This document shows, in pieces, positions 16,644 to 24,269 of a DNA stretch of 46,855 nucleotides (position 1 is the first letter of the stretch; each line of letters starts with the position of its first letter). A program made the position numbers and the translations under genes. This DNA is from JACJYE01 sp964432875. GTDB taxonomy: Bacteria; Bacteroidota; Bacteroidia; Chitinophagales; Saprospiraceae. The notes under the pieces were generated by a model. It did no database searches and was not told the DNA's origin. It was given only the letters and a program-made list of their open reading frames with translations. The stretch spans positions 1 through 46,855 of the forward strand of contig CAYSPJ010000027.1 of the NCBI GenBank assembly GCA_964432875.1. The letters run 5' to 3'.

Positions 16644-19289
16644 ATGAAAAATTACTGGAATGCATTATTCAACGCTTCATTGCGTGCCATCGCTTTAGTA
16701 GCTTTGCTGCTTTTCTCGGGTAGTTCGTTTGCGCAACAACCCTGGGGTGGTACGCCTGGTAACGGGGGCGGCGGCAATCGGAACATCGGCCGTTTTTACG
16801 GTAAAGTAGTAGATGAAAACGGCAAGGGGGTAGGCTATGCCACGGTACAATTACTCGGCATGCGCTTTGATACGGTCAGCCGCGCGCTGCAAGAATACCT
16901 GATATCCGGGCAAATCACTAAAGATAATGGTGATTTCAGCCTCGAGAATCTTCCGATAGCCGGTGATTTCACTTTAAAGGTCAGCTTTATTGGCTATGCC
17001 GAGATAGAGCAGAAAGTCAGCTTTGGCATACCTGGCCCCGGCGCGGGCAGAGCACCTAATGCCAGTACCAAACCAGCTCAGGGCAAGCCCAACCTCGATA
17101 AAGACCTCGGCAACATCAGCCTGTCTAGCGCTGCTGAAACGCTGGAGACCGTCACCGTAACGGCAGATGCCGCCGCTGCTACCCTCGCCCTGGATCGCCG
17201 GATTTTCCGGGTGGACAAAAACTCAACCGCCGCAGGCGGCACCGCCGAGGATGCTCTACGCAATATCCCCTCTCTTTCAGTAGATATCGACGGCAACGTC
17301 ACGATGCGCAATGCTGCCCCGCAGATTTTTATAGATGGCCGGCCGACAACGCTGACGCTGGACCAAATCGCTGCCGACGCCATTGAATCGGTTGAAGTCA
17401 TTACCAACCCTTCGGCTAAATTTGATGCCTCCGGGGGGCAGGCAGGCATCATCAATATCGTCCTCAAGAAAGAACGCCGTATTGGCTACAACGGCAACCT
17501 GCGCACTGGGCTGGACAGCCGGGGCGGCCTGAACGCCGGTGGTGACGTCAACGCTCGCGAAGGCAAGTTCAACGCCTTCATCAGCGGCAATTTCAACCAA
17601 AGGCGCGGCTGGTCGCAAAGCGAGGCTTACCGCCAGAATTTTTTCGGCAACCCGCTCACCAATCAGCTTCAGACCGGCGAAAATGAAATGCAGGGCTTCT
17701 TTGCCATGGGCCGCGCCGGGCTGGATTGGTTCATTGACAACCGCAATACGCTCACTTTCAGCGGCTCGCTAGTGCGCGGGAAGTTCAACCCCGAGGAGCT
17801 GATCAATATTGCTACAGACTCCATTTTTTCCGGGCGGACTGGCTTTAGCCAGGCCTTGCGCGATGCCTCCACTGAGCGCGGCTTCCGCAATCTGGGCGGG
17901 TCCGTTTTATACAAGCGCCTCTTCCCAAAAGCAGGGAGAGAATTGACGGCTGACCTGAACATCAACAATATAACCAATAGTGGCGATAATAATTTCACCA
18001 CCACCTTCCTGGGGTCTGATTTTATCAGCCGTGAGCAACAAGTGAGTAGCGGCGGCACAAAATTCCTCACGGTTCAATCGGATTATGTCGATCCTATCAA
18101 TGACAAAATGAAGTTTGAAGCCGGCGTACGGGCTGCTATTCGTACCTTTGACAACAACAACGTCATTTCATTCTTAAACCCGGCAAACGACACCTGGGTG
18201 GTGGTGCCCAACTTCGCCAGCCAATATACATTTGACGATGCCGTATATGCTGCCTATGGCTCTTTTAGCCACGAGCTGCCCAAGTGGGGCTACCAGCTCG
18301 GCCTGCGCGCGGAAAGCAGTACTTATACCGGCCGGCTGCCAGAATCGGGCGATGCTTTCACCAACGATTTCCCTTTGAGCCTCTTCCCCAGTGTATTCGT
18401 CAACTATAAGCTCAATGAAGAGGACAACCTACAGGTTTCCTATACCCGCCGCATCCAACGCCCCAATTTTTTCCAGTTGATGCCGTTTACAGATTTTTCT
18501 GACTCGCTCAACCTGCGCCGCGGCAATCCCGATTTGTTGCCAGAATTTACCAGCTCCATGGAATTGTCTTACCAGAAGCCCTTCTCTAAAGGGCATAACA
18601 TCCTGGCTTCTGTTTACTACAAGCAAACCAATGGGCTGATTACGGCCTTCCAATTCCCAGAGACTGACCCGTTGAGCAACAATGATTTCGTGGTTTCCAG
18701 CTACATCAACTCAAACCAGGCGCAAGCTTATGGCTTGGAGTTGATATTGAGAAATGCTTTTGGGAAAATATTTGAATTGACCTCCAATATCAACCTCTAC
18801 AACTCCAGGGTGGATGCTTCCAACGTCGAAGCTGGGCTGATCGATGAGCGTTTCAGTTGGTTCCTCAAAGAGAACCTCACCGTAAAACTCCCTGCCCAGT
18901 TTACGGTGCAGGTGAGCGGAGAATATCAGAGCCGGGCGGCTTTCTCGCCCAGTGCTAGTAGCGGCCGCTGGGGCGGCGGCGGCCATTGGGGTGGGCCTAC
19001 CAATACCGCTCAGGGCTATACCCTCGATTACTGGTTTGTTGATGCAGCCTTGCGCAAGGACTTGTTCGACCGCCGGGCAACGCTGACGCTTAATGTACAA
19101 GATATCTTCCGCAGCCGCCGTACAGGTGCTTATACGGCTTCTGATTTCTTTATCCAGGATAACTGGCGCATCCGCAACCCGCAGCTCGTGAGGCTAAACT
19201 TCTCTTACCGCTTCGGCAAAATGGATGCTTCGTTGTTCAAGCGCAAGAACACCCGTACGAACTCAGAGGGGATGGAGCTGATGCAGTAG
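16644..19289 (+). CDS. TonB-dependent receptor-like outer membrane beta-barrel protein (OMP_b-brl_3 type)
   Basis: Outer membrane protein of 881 residues. The signal peptide is MKNYWNALFNASLRAIAL and on to SFAQ (about 1-30). A Gly-rich linker is followed by a carboxypeptidase-regulatory-like beta domain (about 50-125, FYGKVVDENGKGVGYATVQL). A plug-like domain (about 170-275) contains AEDALRNIPSLSVDIDGNV and IESVEVITNPSAKFDASGGQ. The rest is barrel strands with alternating aromatic and polar residues, ending in NPQLVRLNFSYRFGK. Such receptors import or export unknown ligands; no SusD partner is adjacent, so a polysaccharide role is not indicated. A clear terminator follows. It is divergent from the kinase gene across 276 bp, which makes it a possible target of that two-component system. 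Confidence 0.9.
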   Translation: MKNYWNALFNASLRAIALVALLLFSGSSFAQQPWGGTPGNGGGGNRNIGRFYGKVVDENGKGVGYATVQLLGMRFDTVSRALQEYLISGQITKDNGDFSLENLPIAGDFTLKVSFIGYAEIEQKVSFGIPGPGAGRAPNASTKPAQGKPNLDKDLGNISLSSAAETLETVTVTADAAAATLALDRRIFRVDKNSTAAGGTAEDALRNIPSLSVDIDGNVTMRNAAPQIFIDGRPTTLTLDQIAADAIESVEVITNPSAKFDASGGQAGIINIVLKKERRIGYNGNLRTGLDSRGGLNAGGDVNAREGKFNAFISGNFNQRRGWSQSEAYRQNFFGNPLTNQLQTGENEMQGFFAMGRAGLDWFIDNRNTLTFSGSLVRGKFNPEELINIATDSIFSGRTGFSQALRDASTERGFRNLGGSVLYKRLFPKAGRELTADLNINNITNSGDNNFTTTFLGSDFISREQQVSSGGTKFLTVQSDYVDPINDKMKFEAGVRAAIRTFDNNNVISFLNPANDTWVVVPNFASQYTFDDAVYAAYGSFSHELPKWGYQLGLRAESSTYTGRLPESGDAFTNDFPLSLFPSVFVNYKLNEEDNLQVSYTRRIQRPNFFQLMPFTDFSDSLNLRRGNPDLLPEFTSSMELSYQKPFSKGHNILASVYYKQTNGLITAFQFPETDPLSNNDFVVSSYINSNQAQAYGLELILRNAFGKIFELTSNINLYNSRVDASNVEAGLIDERFSWFLKENLTVKLPAQFTVQVSGEYQSRAAFSPSASSGRWGGGGHWGGPTNTAQGYTLDYWFVDAALRKDLFDRRATLTLNVQDIFRSRRTGAYTASDFFIQDNWRIRNPQLVRLNFSYRFGKMDASLFKRKNTRTNSEGMELMQ

Positions 19290-19337
19290 CAGATTCCCTC
19301 AACTAAGCAAGCTAAGCGGCAAGGATTCTGTCTTCTA

Positions 19338-19392
19338 AGCTAAAACAGCAGCCCCCGAGGAACCACGATTCCTCGGGGGCTGCTGTTTAGCT
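19338..19392 (+). terminator. Strong hairpin terminator after the receptor gene
   Basis: A perfect 20-bp stem (19343-19362 with 19369-19388) has a 6-base loop CCACGA and extends further with one bulge, followed by a short CTTTTA. The 317-bp gap 19290-19606 between receptor and Skp gene holds this hairpin and no supportable gene. Being symmetric it could also serve the leftward Skp transcript. Confidence 0.8.
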
Positions 19393-19606
19393 TTTATATG
19401 TGAAGTAAGCTAGCTGCTCCGCTTGTACGCTTTGAGCAGAACGTTGGTCGGACTGCATCATTAGCTTCTTTGCTTAGCCAAGGTCCTACCCCCGCGATTA
19501 CCCTGCTGCCTAGCCATAGAACACACGCTCCGCCGCCTGATTTTAAAGGCCCCAGAACATTTCAGTCCATTGCTCTATCATCCACAAGAGAGGGCAATGC
19601 CGGGTA

Positions 19607-20119
19607 TTACTCGATGCCTAGCTTAGCTTTTATCGAAGCCATAAGGTCATCGCTTTCCTGAGCGAATAAGATGGCATTGAAAACACTGGTGTCAAATACC
19701 ATGACATAACCATTCTCTTTTGCCACCTCATTTATAGCCTGTTCGACTTTTTCGACGATAGGGGAGAGCAGTTCCTGGCGTTTTTCTTGCATCAGTTGTT
19801 GCATTTCCTGCTCGTAACCCATGATTTCATCCCGTTCTTGCTCCAGGGTAGCCTGCTGTTGTTGCTGCTCTTTCGGCGTCAATTCACCCGATTGGACCTT
19901 GACGGTAAATTCCTGGGCTTTTTGCTGCCAGGTAGTCGCCATCTTCTGCCCTTTTTCAGTGAGTTCTTTTTGATAGGATTCAAGCTCCTGGTCCGCTAAT
20001 TTCGTTTCCGGCAGGGAGGAAATGAGTATGCCAAAATTCAGATGCCCATATTTTTGGGCAGAAGCTGCCGATGCGGCTAAAGCCACAAAAGCAGACAATA
20101 ACAAAATTCTCTTCATCAT
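19607..20119 (-). CDS. OmpH/Skp-family periplasmic chaperone
   Basis: Periplasmic holdase of about 170 residues for unfolded outer membrane proteins. The signal peptide is MMKRILLLSAFVALAASAASAQ, followed by the family opening YGHLNFGILISSLPETKLADQ. A long helical hairpin rich in Gln/Glu/Lys (about 50-125) follows, then LSPIVEKVEQAINEVAKENGY and VMVFDTSVFNAILF, typical of Bacteroidota OmpH-like proteins. The frame is open to 20212, but the start is set at 20119/20116 because the signal peptide begins there and a -7 promoter element at 20144-20151 lies between. It is a single gene, not next to bamA or lpxD. Confidence 0.85.
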   Translation of the reverse strand: MMKRILLLSAFVALAASAASAQKYGHLNFGILISSLPETKLADQELESYQKELTEKGQKMATTWQQKAQEFTVKVQSGELTPKEQQQQQATLEQERDEIMGYEQEMQQLMQEKRQELLSPIVEKVEQAINEVAKENGYVMVFDTSVFNAILFAQESDDLMASIKAKLGIE

Positions 20120-20143
20120 TAGTATGCGTTTTAAAAATTGCTG

Positions 20144-20151
20144 CAAAGGTA
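20144..20151 (-). promoter_or_regulatory. -7 promoter element for the Skp gene
   Basis: Minus strand reads TACCTTTG, a perfect TAnnTTTG, 25 bases before the ATG at 20119. A TAG, not TTG, sits 20 bases upstream. It supports the internal start of the Skp gene. Confidence 0.4.
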
Positions 20152-20234
20152 GGGCTAGCCGCTCAAGAATACTAACTTTTATGGCATATAAATAGGAATG
20201 GCCGGCCAGCATGCCCAGAATCCGGCCATTTGCT

Positions 20235-21794
20235 TCACTCCATCAATTGCTCCCGATGCCACTTCCCCCAATCTGCCAGATAGTAATCCAGGAGGGTGGG
20301 CCGGTCAATTCGATTCGGCAGCAGCCCTTCCGGGTGGGAAGAATCATTGGGGAAGTAGAGCATCGCTTCTACCAGAGGGGCGTCGAGGTAGCGAACGGGC
20401 AACCTGGTAGAAAAAGGTACGGCCTTTAGCGGTTGGCGGCTAGACATGATGAAGCCCCAGTCGCCAAAGGAGGGTACGTAAGTATGATAAGGCAATACAT
20501 GCTCGAAACCTGCAGCACGCAAGGTTTCATAGATGCACCAAAACGCCTTGCGGGTATGGAAGGGGCTGCTGGCTTGGGTGGCAAAGATACCATGGGCGGT
20601 GAGGCGGCTATGGGCTAAGCCAAAAAAATAGGTGCTGTAGAGGCGAGCGATGGCTTCATTGGAGGGGTCGGGCAGATCGGCCAGGATGAGGTCGTAATAG
20701 GATTCAGTCTCCGCCAGGAAACGGCTGGCATCCTCAGCCACCAAGGTCACGCGCGGGTCCTCTAGCGCGCTGGCGTTGAGCACGCGCAGGTCAGGCTGCT
20801 CGCGCGCCAGGCGAAATACCTCCGGATCGAGATCAACGATGGTAATGCCTTTCACCCGGGTGCTCTTGAGTAGCTCGCGGGCCAGCAGCCCCTCTCCCCC
20901 ACCCAGAATGAGCACCTGCTCAGCATAAGGCGCTGACTCCAGCGGCAGTATGCCCAACGATTCGTGGTAGCGGTATTCGTCAACAGAGGAAAATTGGATG
21001 ATGCGATTGATATAAAGGCGTACATCCTGGCGGTTTTTCGTCAGGGTAAGCTGTTGGTAGGGGGTCTGCTGCGAATAGATGACCCGATGAGGATAAGACC
21101 GGCTGTCCCAATGCTCCAGGATGGATTGGGAGGATAAAAGCAAGCCTGCAAAAAACAAGGCCATCACCACAGAAAAACCGAGCAACCAACGCACCAGGCG
21201 CCGGTGGACGTGCCCCAGGAAATACAGCAATACGAAAACGCCCAACATGATGTTGACCAGCCCAAAAAAGACGGAGCTGCGGAACAAACCGAAAAAAGGC
21301 AGTAAAAGGAAGGGGAAGAGTAAGGTAGCCCCCAATGCCCCTAAATAGTCCAGTGACATCACATTGGCCAGATTGACGCGCAAGGGGTAATATTTCTTCA
21401 TGATGCGCGCCAGGAGCGGTATTTCAAAACCAGTGAGCGTACCGATTAATGCCGTTAGGCCAAGCACTAACGCCTGGTATCCATGGGGTGAAAGCTGGCT
21501 GAAAGAGAAATATAGCAAGGGTACGCTTGCCCCGCCTATGCTGCCTAGCACCCCCTCTATCCCAATAAACCAGGGTACCAGGTGTCGTTCAGGAAACCAC
21601 TTGCTCAGGTAAGACCCTAACCCCATCGCAGCCATGTAGACTCCGATGATGAGCGAAAACTGCTTGACGCTATCGCCCAGAAAATAGGAAGAAGTGGTAC
21701 TGATGAGCAATTCGTAAACGATAGAGCAAAGGCCAGCCACGAAAATAGCCAGCACAATGACGGTCTTTTCGGAAAATACTTTTTGGAAATACAT
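20235..21794 (-). CDS. Membrane-embedded spermidine synthase-like aminopropyltransferase
   Basis: About 519 residues. The N-terminal half has six to seven membrane segments (TVIVLAIFVAGLCSIVYELL, FSLIIGVYMAAMGLGSYLS and others, to about residue 240), as in fused MFS-like SpeE proteins. The C-terminal half is a Rossmann aminopropyltransferase: QQTPYQQLTL, then VLILGGGEGLLARELLK (decarboxylated-AdoMet site), ITIVDLDPEV, VAEDASRFL and YDLILADLPDPSN with the catalytic Asp region, then LYSTYFF. It would transfer aminopropyl from decarboxylated AdoMet to putrescine or another amine at the membrane. It is divergent from the lipoprotein/ATP-grasp/SpeD operon, whose SpeD could supply its substrate. 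The start is taken at ATG 21794 (MYFQKVFSEK); ATG 21869 would add 25 polar residues. Confidence 0.88.
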   Translation of the reverse strand: MYFQKVFSEKTVIVLAIFVAGLCSIVYELLISTTSSYFLGDSVKQFSLIIGVYMAAMGLGSYLSKWFPERHLVPWFIGIEGVLGSIGGASVPLLYFSFSQLSPHGYQALVLGLTALIGTLTGFEIPLLARIMKKYYPLRVNLANVMSLDYLGALGATLLFPFLLLPFFGLFRSSVFFGLVNIMLGVFVLLYFLGHVHRRLVRWLLGFSVVMALFFAGLLLSSQSILEHWDSRSYPHRVIYSQQTPYQQLTLTKNRQDVRLYINRIIQFSSVDEYRYHESLGILPLESAPYAEQVLILGGGEGLLARELLKSTRVKGITIVDLDPEVFRLAREQPDLRVLNASALEDPRVTLVAEDASRFLAETESYYDLILADLPDPSNEAIARLYSTYFFGLAHSRLTAHGIFATQASSPFHTRKAFWCIYETLRAAGFEHVLPYHTYVPSFGDWGFIMSSRQPLKAVPFSTRLPVRYLDAPLVEAMLYFPNDSSHPEGLLPNRIDRPTLLDYYLADWGKWHREQLME

Positions 21795-21887
21795 ACAGTG
21801 TTCGCTATTTTTGTGCCAATTGGCCGCCCGTAAAGATAAGCTCTGCCTAGGATAACGGGTGGCCTTCACAAAACTATAACCTGATTT

Positions 21888-22412
21888 ATGAGCAATTCAT
21901 GGGTTTCTTTCAGCCTGGCGGTTGTCCTGGCTATAGCCTTGGCTAGCTGCAGCAGCAATAGTGACGAAGCAGATAAAGGTATTATCACCACGATGAGGGA
22001 AGTTGCCGACGGCGAATTCCGCATCGAAGATGAACAGATGGTGGAATCGAAAAGCGCCAGCGCCATCATTGCAAAGTATGCCGACAATACGAGTGACACC
22101 ATCCTCCTAAGCGAAGCGGAGGGGCTCCTGAGCAGCCCGCAATCCTCAGCCGATACTTCGCGGCACTATCAACGTCGCAGCTCTATGGTGAGTATAGCTT
22201 CTTATGGGCTAATGGGCTACATGCTTGGTCGAAGCATGGGTTCTTTCAGCCCCAACCCCAGTGCTTATGTTGACCCGCAAACCCACCAGCGCATCAACAA
22301 CACTACTGGCAACAGCTTCCGCAATGCGACCAGCCGACAGACCAGCAGGGGGCCCAGCAGAGGCAGATCTGGCTATGGAGGTTCCCGCTCAACCCGCTCT
22401 TATGGTGGATGA
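21888..22412 (+). CDS. UPF0323/YgiB-like lipoprotein with Ser/Arg/Gly tail ending in Gly-Gly
   Basis: Lipoprotein of 174 residues. The signal peptide has lipobox LASC with the acylated C21. About residues 38-80 (GEFRIEDEQMVESKSASAII through DTILLSEAEGLL) form a small domain that I match by memory to UPF0323 lipoproteins such as Helicobacter HP0232. A Gly/Met-rich hydrophobic stretch (SIASYGLMGYMLGRSMGSF, about 101-119) follows. The end, from about 140, is a disordered tail of Ser, Arg, Gly, Thr and Tyr (SRGRSGYGGSRSTRSYGG). The stop lies 11 bases inside the next gene, an ATP-grasp ligase, so the two are coupled like ygiB-ygiC of E. coli. The accessible Gly-Gly end makes it a candidate acceptor for that ligase (inference). 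Confidence 0.75.
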   Translation: MSNSWVSFSLAVVLAIALASCSSNSDEADKGIITTMREVADGEFRIEDEQMVESKSASAIIAKYADNTSDTILLSEAEGLLSSPQSSADTSRHYQRRSSMVSIASYGLMGYMLGRSMGSFSPNPSAYVDPQTHQRINNTTGNSFRNATSRQTSRGPSRGRSGYGGSRSTRSYGG

Positions 22413-23598
22413 ACGCTTGACGCAAACAGGCCGCCCCGCTGCTAGTTTCTTGCGCAAACGCGGCCTGGAGTGGTTTGGCCAGGGGGATAATTACGACTAC
22501 TTCGCCCCGGAATTGTTGCGCCTCAACGAGCGCGAACTTGCCCTCTACAGCCAGGCTGCAACTGAGCTCTATGAGCGCATGCTGTTGGCTGCCCGGCAAG
22601 TAGCGGAGCGAGGGCTGTGGGAGGCAGCTGGCATACCCCCAAATGCCATCGCTGCCGTAGAGCACTCCATGCGGCGCGAATGGGGCAACCATCTTGTCGG
22701 GCGTTTCGATTTCGCCGGCGGACTGGATGGCATACCTCTAAAAATGCTGGAATTTAATGGTGATACCCTCTCGCTAATGCCGGAAACCGCCAGCATACAG
22801 ACCCACCTGCTGGAGCAGTTGCCGCGCCAGGAACGCAAAACGGCACGTCAGTGGAACCACTTGCGGGCGGGCCTTGTCAAGGGCTTCCAGCAAGTGCTGG
22901 ATCGATACCCGGGCAAGCCTGCTAACCTCTTGCTCATTGGGCTGGGCCACGAAGAAGACTGGCTCAACCTCGATTTGATTGAAATGGCAGCGAAGCAGGC
23001 GGGCTTTGTCGAAGTGCACCGCGCCCCTCTGCCCGAGGTGACCTTCTCTGAAGAGGAGGGAGTTTTCCTGGAAATTGAACCAGGCGCATTCCTGCAGTAT
23101 GACTTTGTATTCAAAATGGTGCCCTGGGATTTTATCGCTTATGAAGAACCGGAGCTAATGGATATCTTGACCCAGATCCAACAGCGCGAGCTGGCGGTGA
23201 TGCTCAACCCGGCTTATAGCATGCTCCTGCAGTCCAAAGCATTACTACCCCTGCTGGATGAACTCGGCATCCACCATCCTGCCCTGCTCAAAGCGAGCCG
23301 CAACCCTGGCGCCTTCCCCACCCTTCGCTATGCCGAAAAGCCCATCTTCGGCCGCACGGGTGATAATGTGCGCTTATTTGATGGCAGCCCAGTAGCTGCT
23401 GCCTCCAATGATGGCGACTTTGGACATTTACCCCTGATTTATCAGGAGCTAGCTCCTTTTAATATTGACAGCGACGGCACCCGCTATCAACCTAGCGTCT
23501 TTATTGCGAACGGGCAGGCCTGCGCCCTATGTTTCCGTCGGCAAGACGGCCTTATCGTGGATGACGATGCAGAGTTCGTCGGGCATTATGTCCTGTAA
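22402..23598 (+). CDS. Glutathionylspermidine synthetase-family ATP-grasp amide ligase (YgiC/YjfC-like)
   Basis: ATP-grasp ligase of 398 residues from ATG 22402. Glutathionylspermidine synthetase joins the Gly carboxylate of glutathione to spermidine; YgiC/YjfC-type relatives have no settled substrate. Family marks: RFDFAGGLDGIPLKMLEFNG, then DTLSLMPETASIQ (acidic and Asn residues for Mg-ATP), a Rossmann-like middle (PANLLLIGLGHEEDW), and KPIFGRTGDNVRLFDG (the ATP-binding KP-x-x-GR.G.NV). The C-terminal part is YQELAPFN to GTRYQPSVFIANGQACALCF, then the final FVGHYVL. No N-terminal amidase domain is present, so it is a ligase only. The open frame upstream to 22225 overlaps the lipoprotein gene and is not needed. 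It overlaps the lipoprotein stop by 11 bases and precedes speD by 12 bases: one coupled operon. Confidence 0.85.
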   Translation: MVDERLTQTGRPAASFLRKRGLEWFGQGDNYDYFAPELLRLNERELALYSQAATELYERMLLAARQVAERGLWEAAGIPPNAIAAVEHSMRREWGNHLVGRFDFAGGLDGIPLKMLEFNGDTLSLMPETASIQTHLLEQLPRQERKTARQWNHLRAGLVKGFQQVLDRYPGKPANLLLIGLGHEEDWLNLDLIEMAAKQAGFVEVHRAPLPEVTFSEEEGVFLEIEPGAFLQYDFVFKMVPWDFIAYEEPELMDILTQIQQRELAVMLNPAYSMLLQSKALLPLLDELGIHHPALLKASRNPGAFPTLRYAEKPIFGRTGDNVRLFDGSPVAAASNDGDFGHLPLIYQELAPFNIDSDGTRYQPSVFIANGQACALCFRRQDGLIVDDDAEFVGHYVL

Positions 23599-23610
23599 CT
23601 TACCGCAATT

Positions 23611-24018
23611 ATGAACCAGAATGCCGCACTAGGCCGACACATCTTGTTGGAACTCTATGATTGCCCGCTGCATTTGCTATCGGATATCGAGGGGCTGGAA
23701 CGGGCACTCCGAACGGCCGCTGAAGCGATGGGGGCATGCGTGGTGACTTCAAATTTCCACCAATTCTCTCCTTATGGCGCCTCTGGAGTAGTCATTATTC
23801 AGGAAAGCCACCTGACCATCCATACCTGGCCCGAGCATCGCTACGCCGCTATTGATATCTTCACCTGCGGGGAAATTGAATTGGAGCGCGGAGTTCAGCA
23901 TCTACAAGAGGCGCTGCAGGCCCAGCGCAGCCACTGGGCCTTACACCGGCGCGGGCTCGGGTTGATGGTTAGTCCAACTAAAGCGCCTGCCGGCAATAAG
24001 GATATAGCAGGAGCATAA
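23611..24018 (+). CDS. speD: S-adenosylmethionine decarboxylase proenzyme (SpeD, class 1B-like)
   Basis: Pyruvoyl enzyme of 135 residues that makes decarboxylated AdoMet, the aminopropyl donor for spermidine synthesis. The self-cleavage site is E65-S66 in VVIIQESHLTIHTWPE, generating the pyruvoyl group from S66. H71 and C86 (DIFTCGE) are the processing and proton-donor residues of the family. Length and motifs match the short bacterial/archaeal form. It is the third gene of the lipoprotein/ATP-grasp operon and functionally pairs with the divergent aminopropyltransferase. Some SpeD homologues have changed to arginine or ornithine decarboxylases, so AdoMet specificity is probable rather than proven. 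The C-terminal about 20 residues (SPTKAPAGNKDIAGA) are extra and probably disordered. Confidence 0.92.
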   Translation: MNQNAALGRHILLELYDCPLHLLSDIEGLERALRTAAEAMGACVVTSNFHQFSPYGASGVVIIQESHLTIHTWPEHRYAAIDIFTCGEIELERGVQHLQEALQAQRSHWALHRRGLGLMVSPTKAPAGNKDIAGA

Positions 24019-24201
24019 CCACTTAGCTGAAACACGTCCAGGCCCTCCCACGCAAAAATCACTATCCAATAGCCTGCCGAAAATTAGCGGACAGTGCTCC
24101 TCTCCCATTGGGCAATGCCCCTCCTCAGGTCAATGACCGGTGATACGTAAAACAGGATTTGGCAAGTAGCAATAAAAAAATGAAACAAAAAGTTTTTTTA
24201 C

Positions 24202-24231
24202 TTGCGATAAAAACAAAAAGTTTTATATTTG
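24202..24231 (+). promoter_or_regulatory. Bacteroidota-type promoter for the glucosaminidase gene, within repeated A/T motifs
   Basis: TTG at 24202-24204, exactly 20 bases, then TATATTTG at 24224-24231 (perfect TAnnTTTG). The expected transcript start near 24237 rules out the longer frame starting at 24159 and supports ATG 24270. The motif AAACAAAAAGTTTT occurs twice (24184-24197 and 24211-24224), the second forming the inverted repeat AAAAC-N5-GTTTT over the spacer, so a regulator may bind here. Confidence 0.6.
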
Positions 24232-24269
24232 CCTCAACAAACTGTTTAATCACTTTAAAATGCTCAAAT

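Noticed and set aside
19393..19661. 63-codon plus-strand ORF upstream of the Skp gene end
   Set aside because: Overlaps the end of a clear minus-strand gene and has no recognisable features.
24159..24269. N-terminal extension of the glucosaminidase frame
   Set aside because: It lies upstream of and across the promoter at 24202-24231, so it would not be transcribed; ATG 24270 is used instead.
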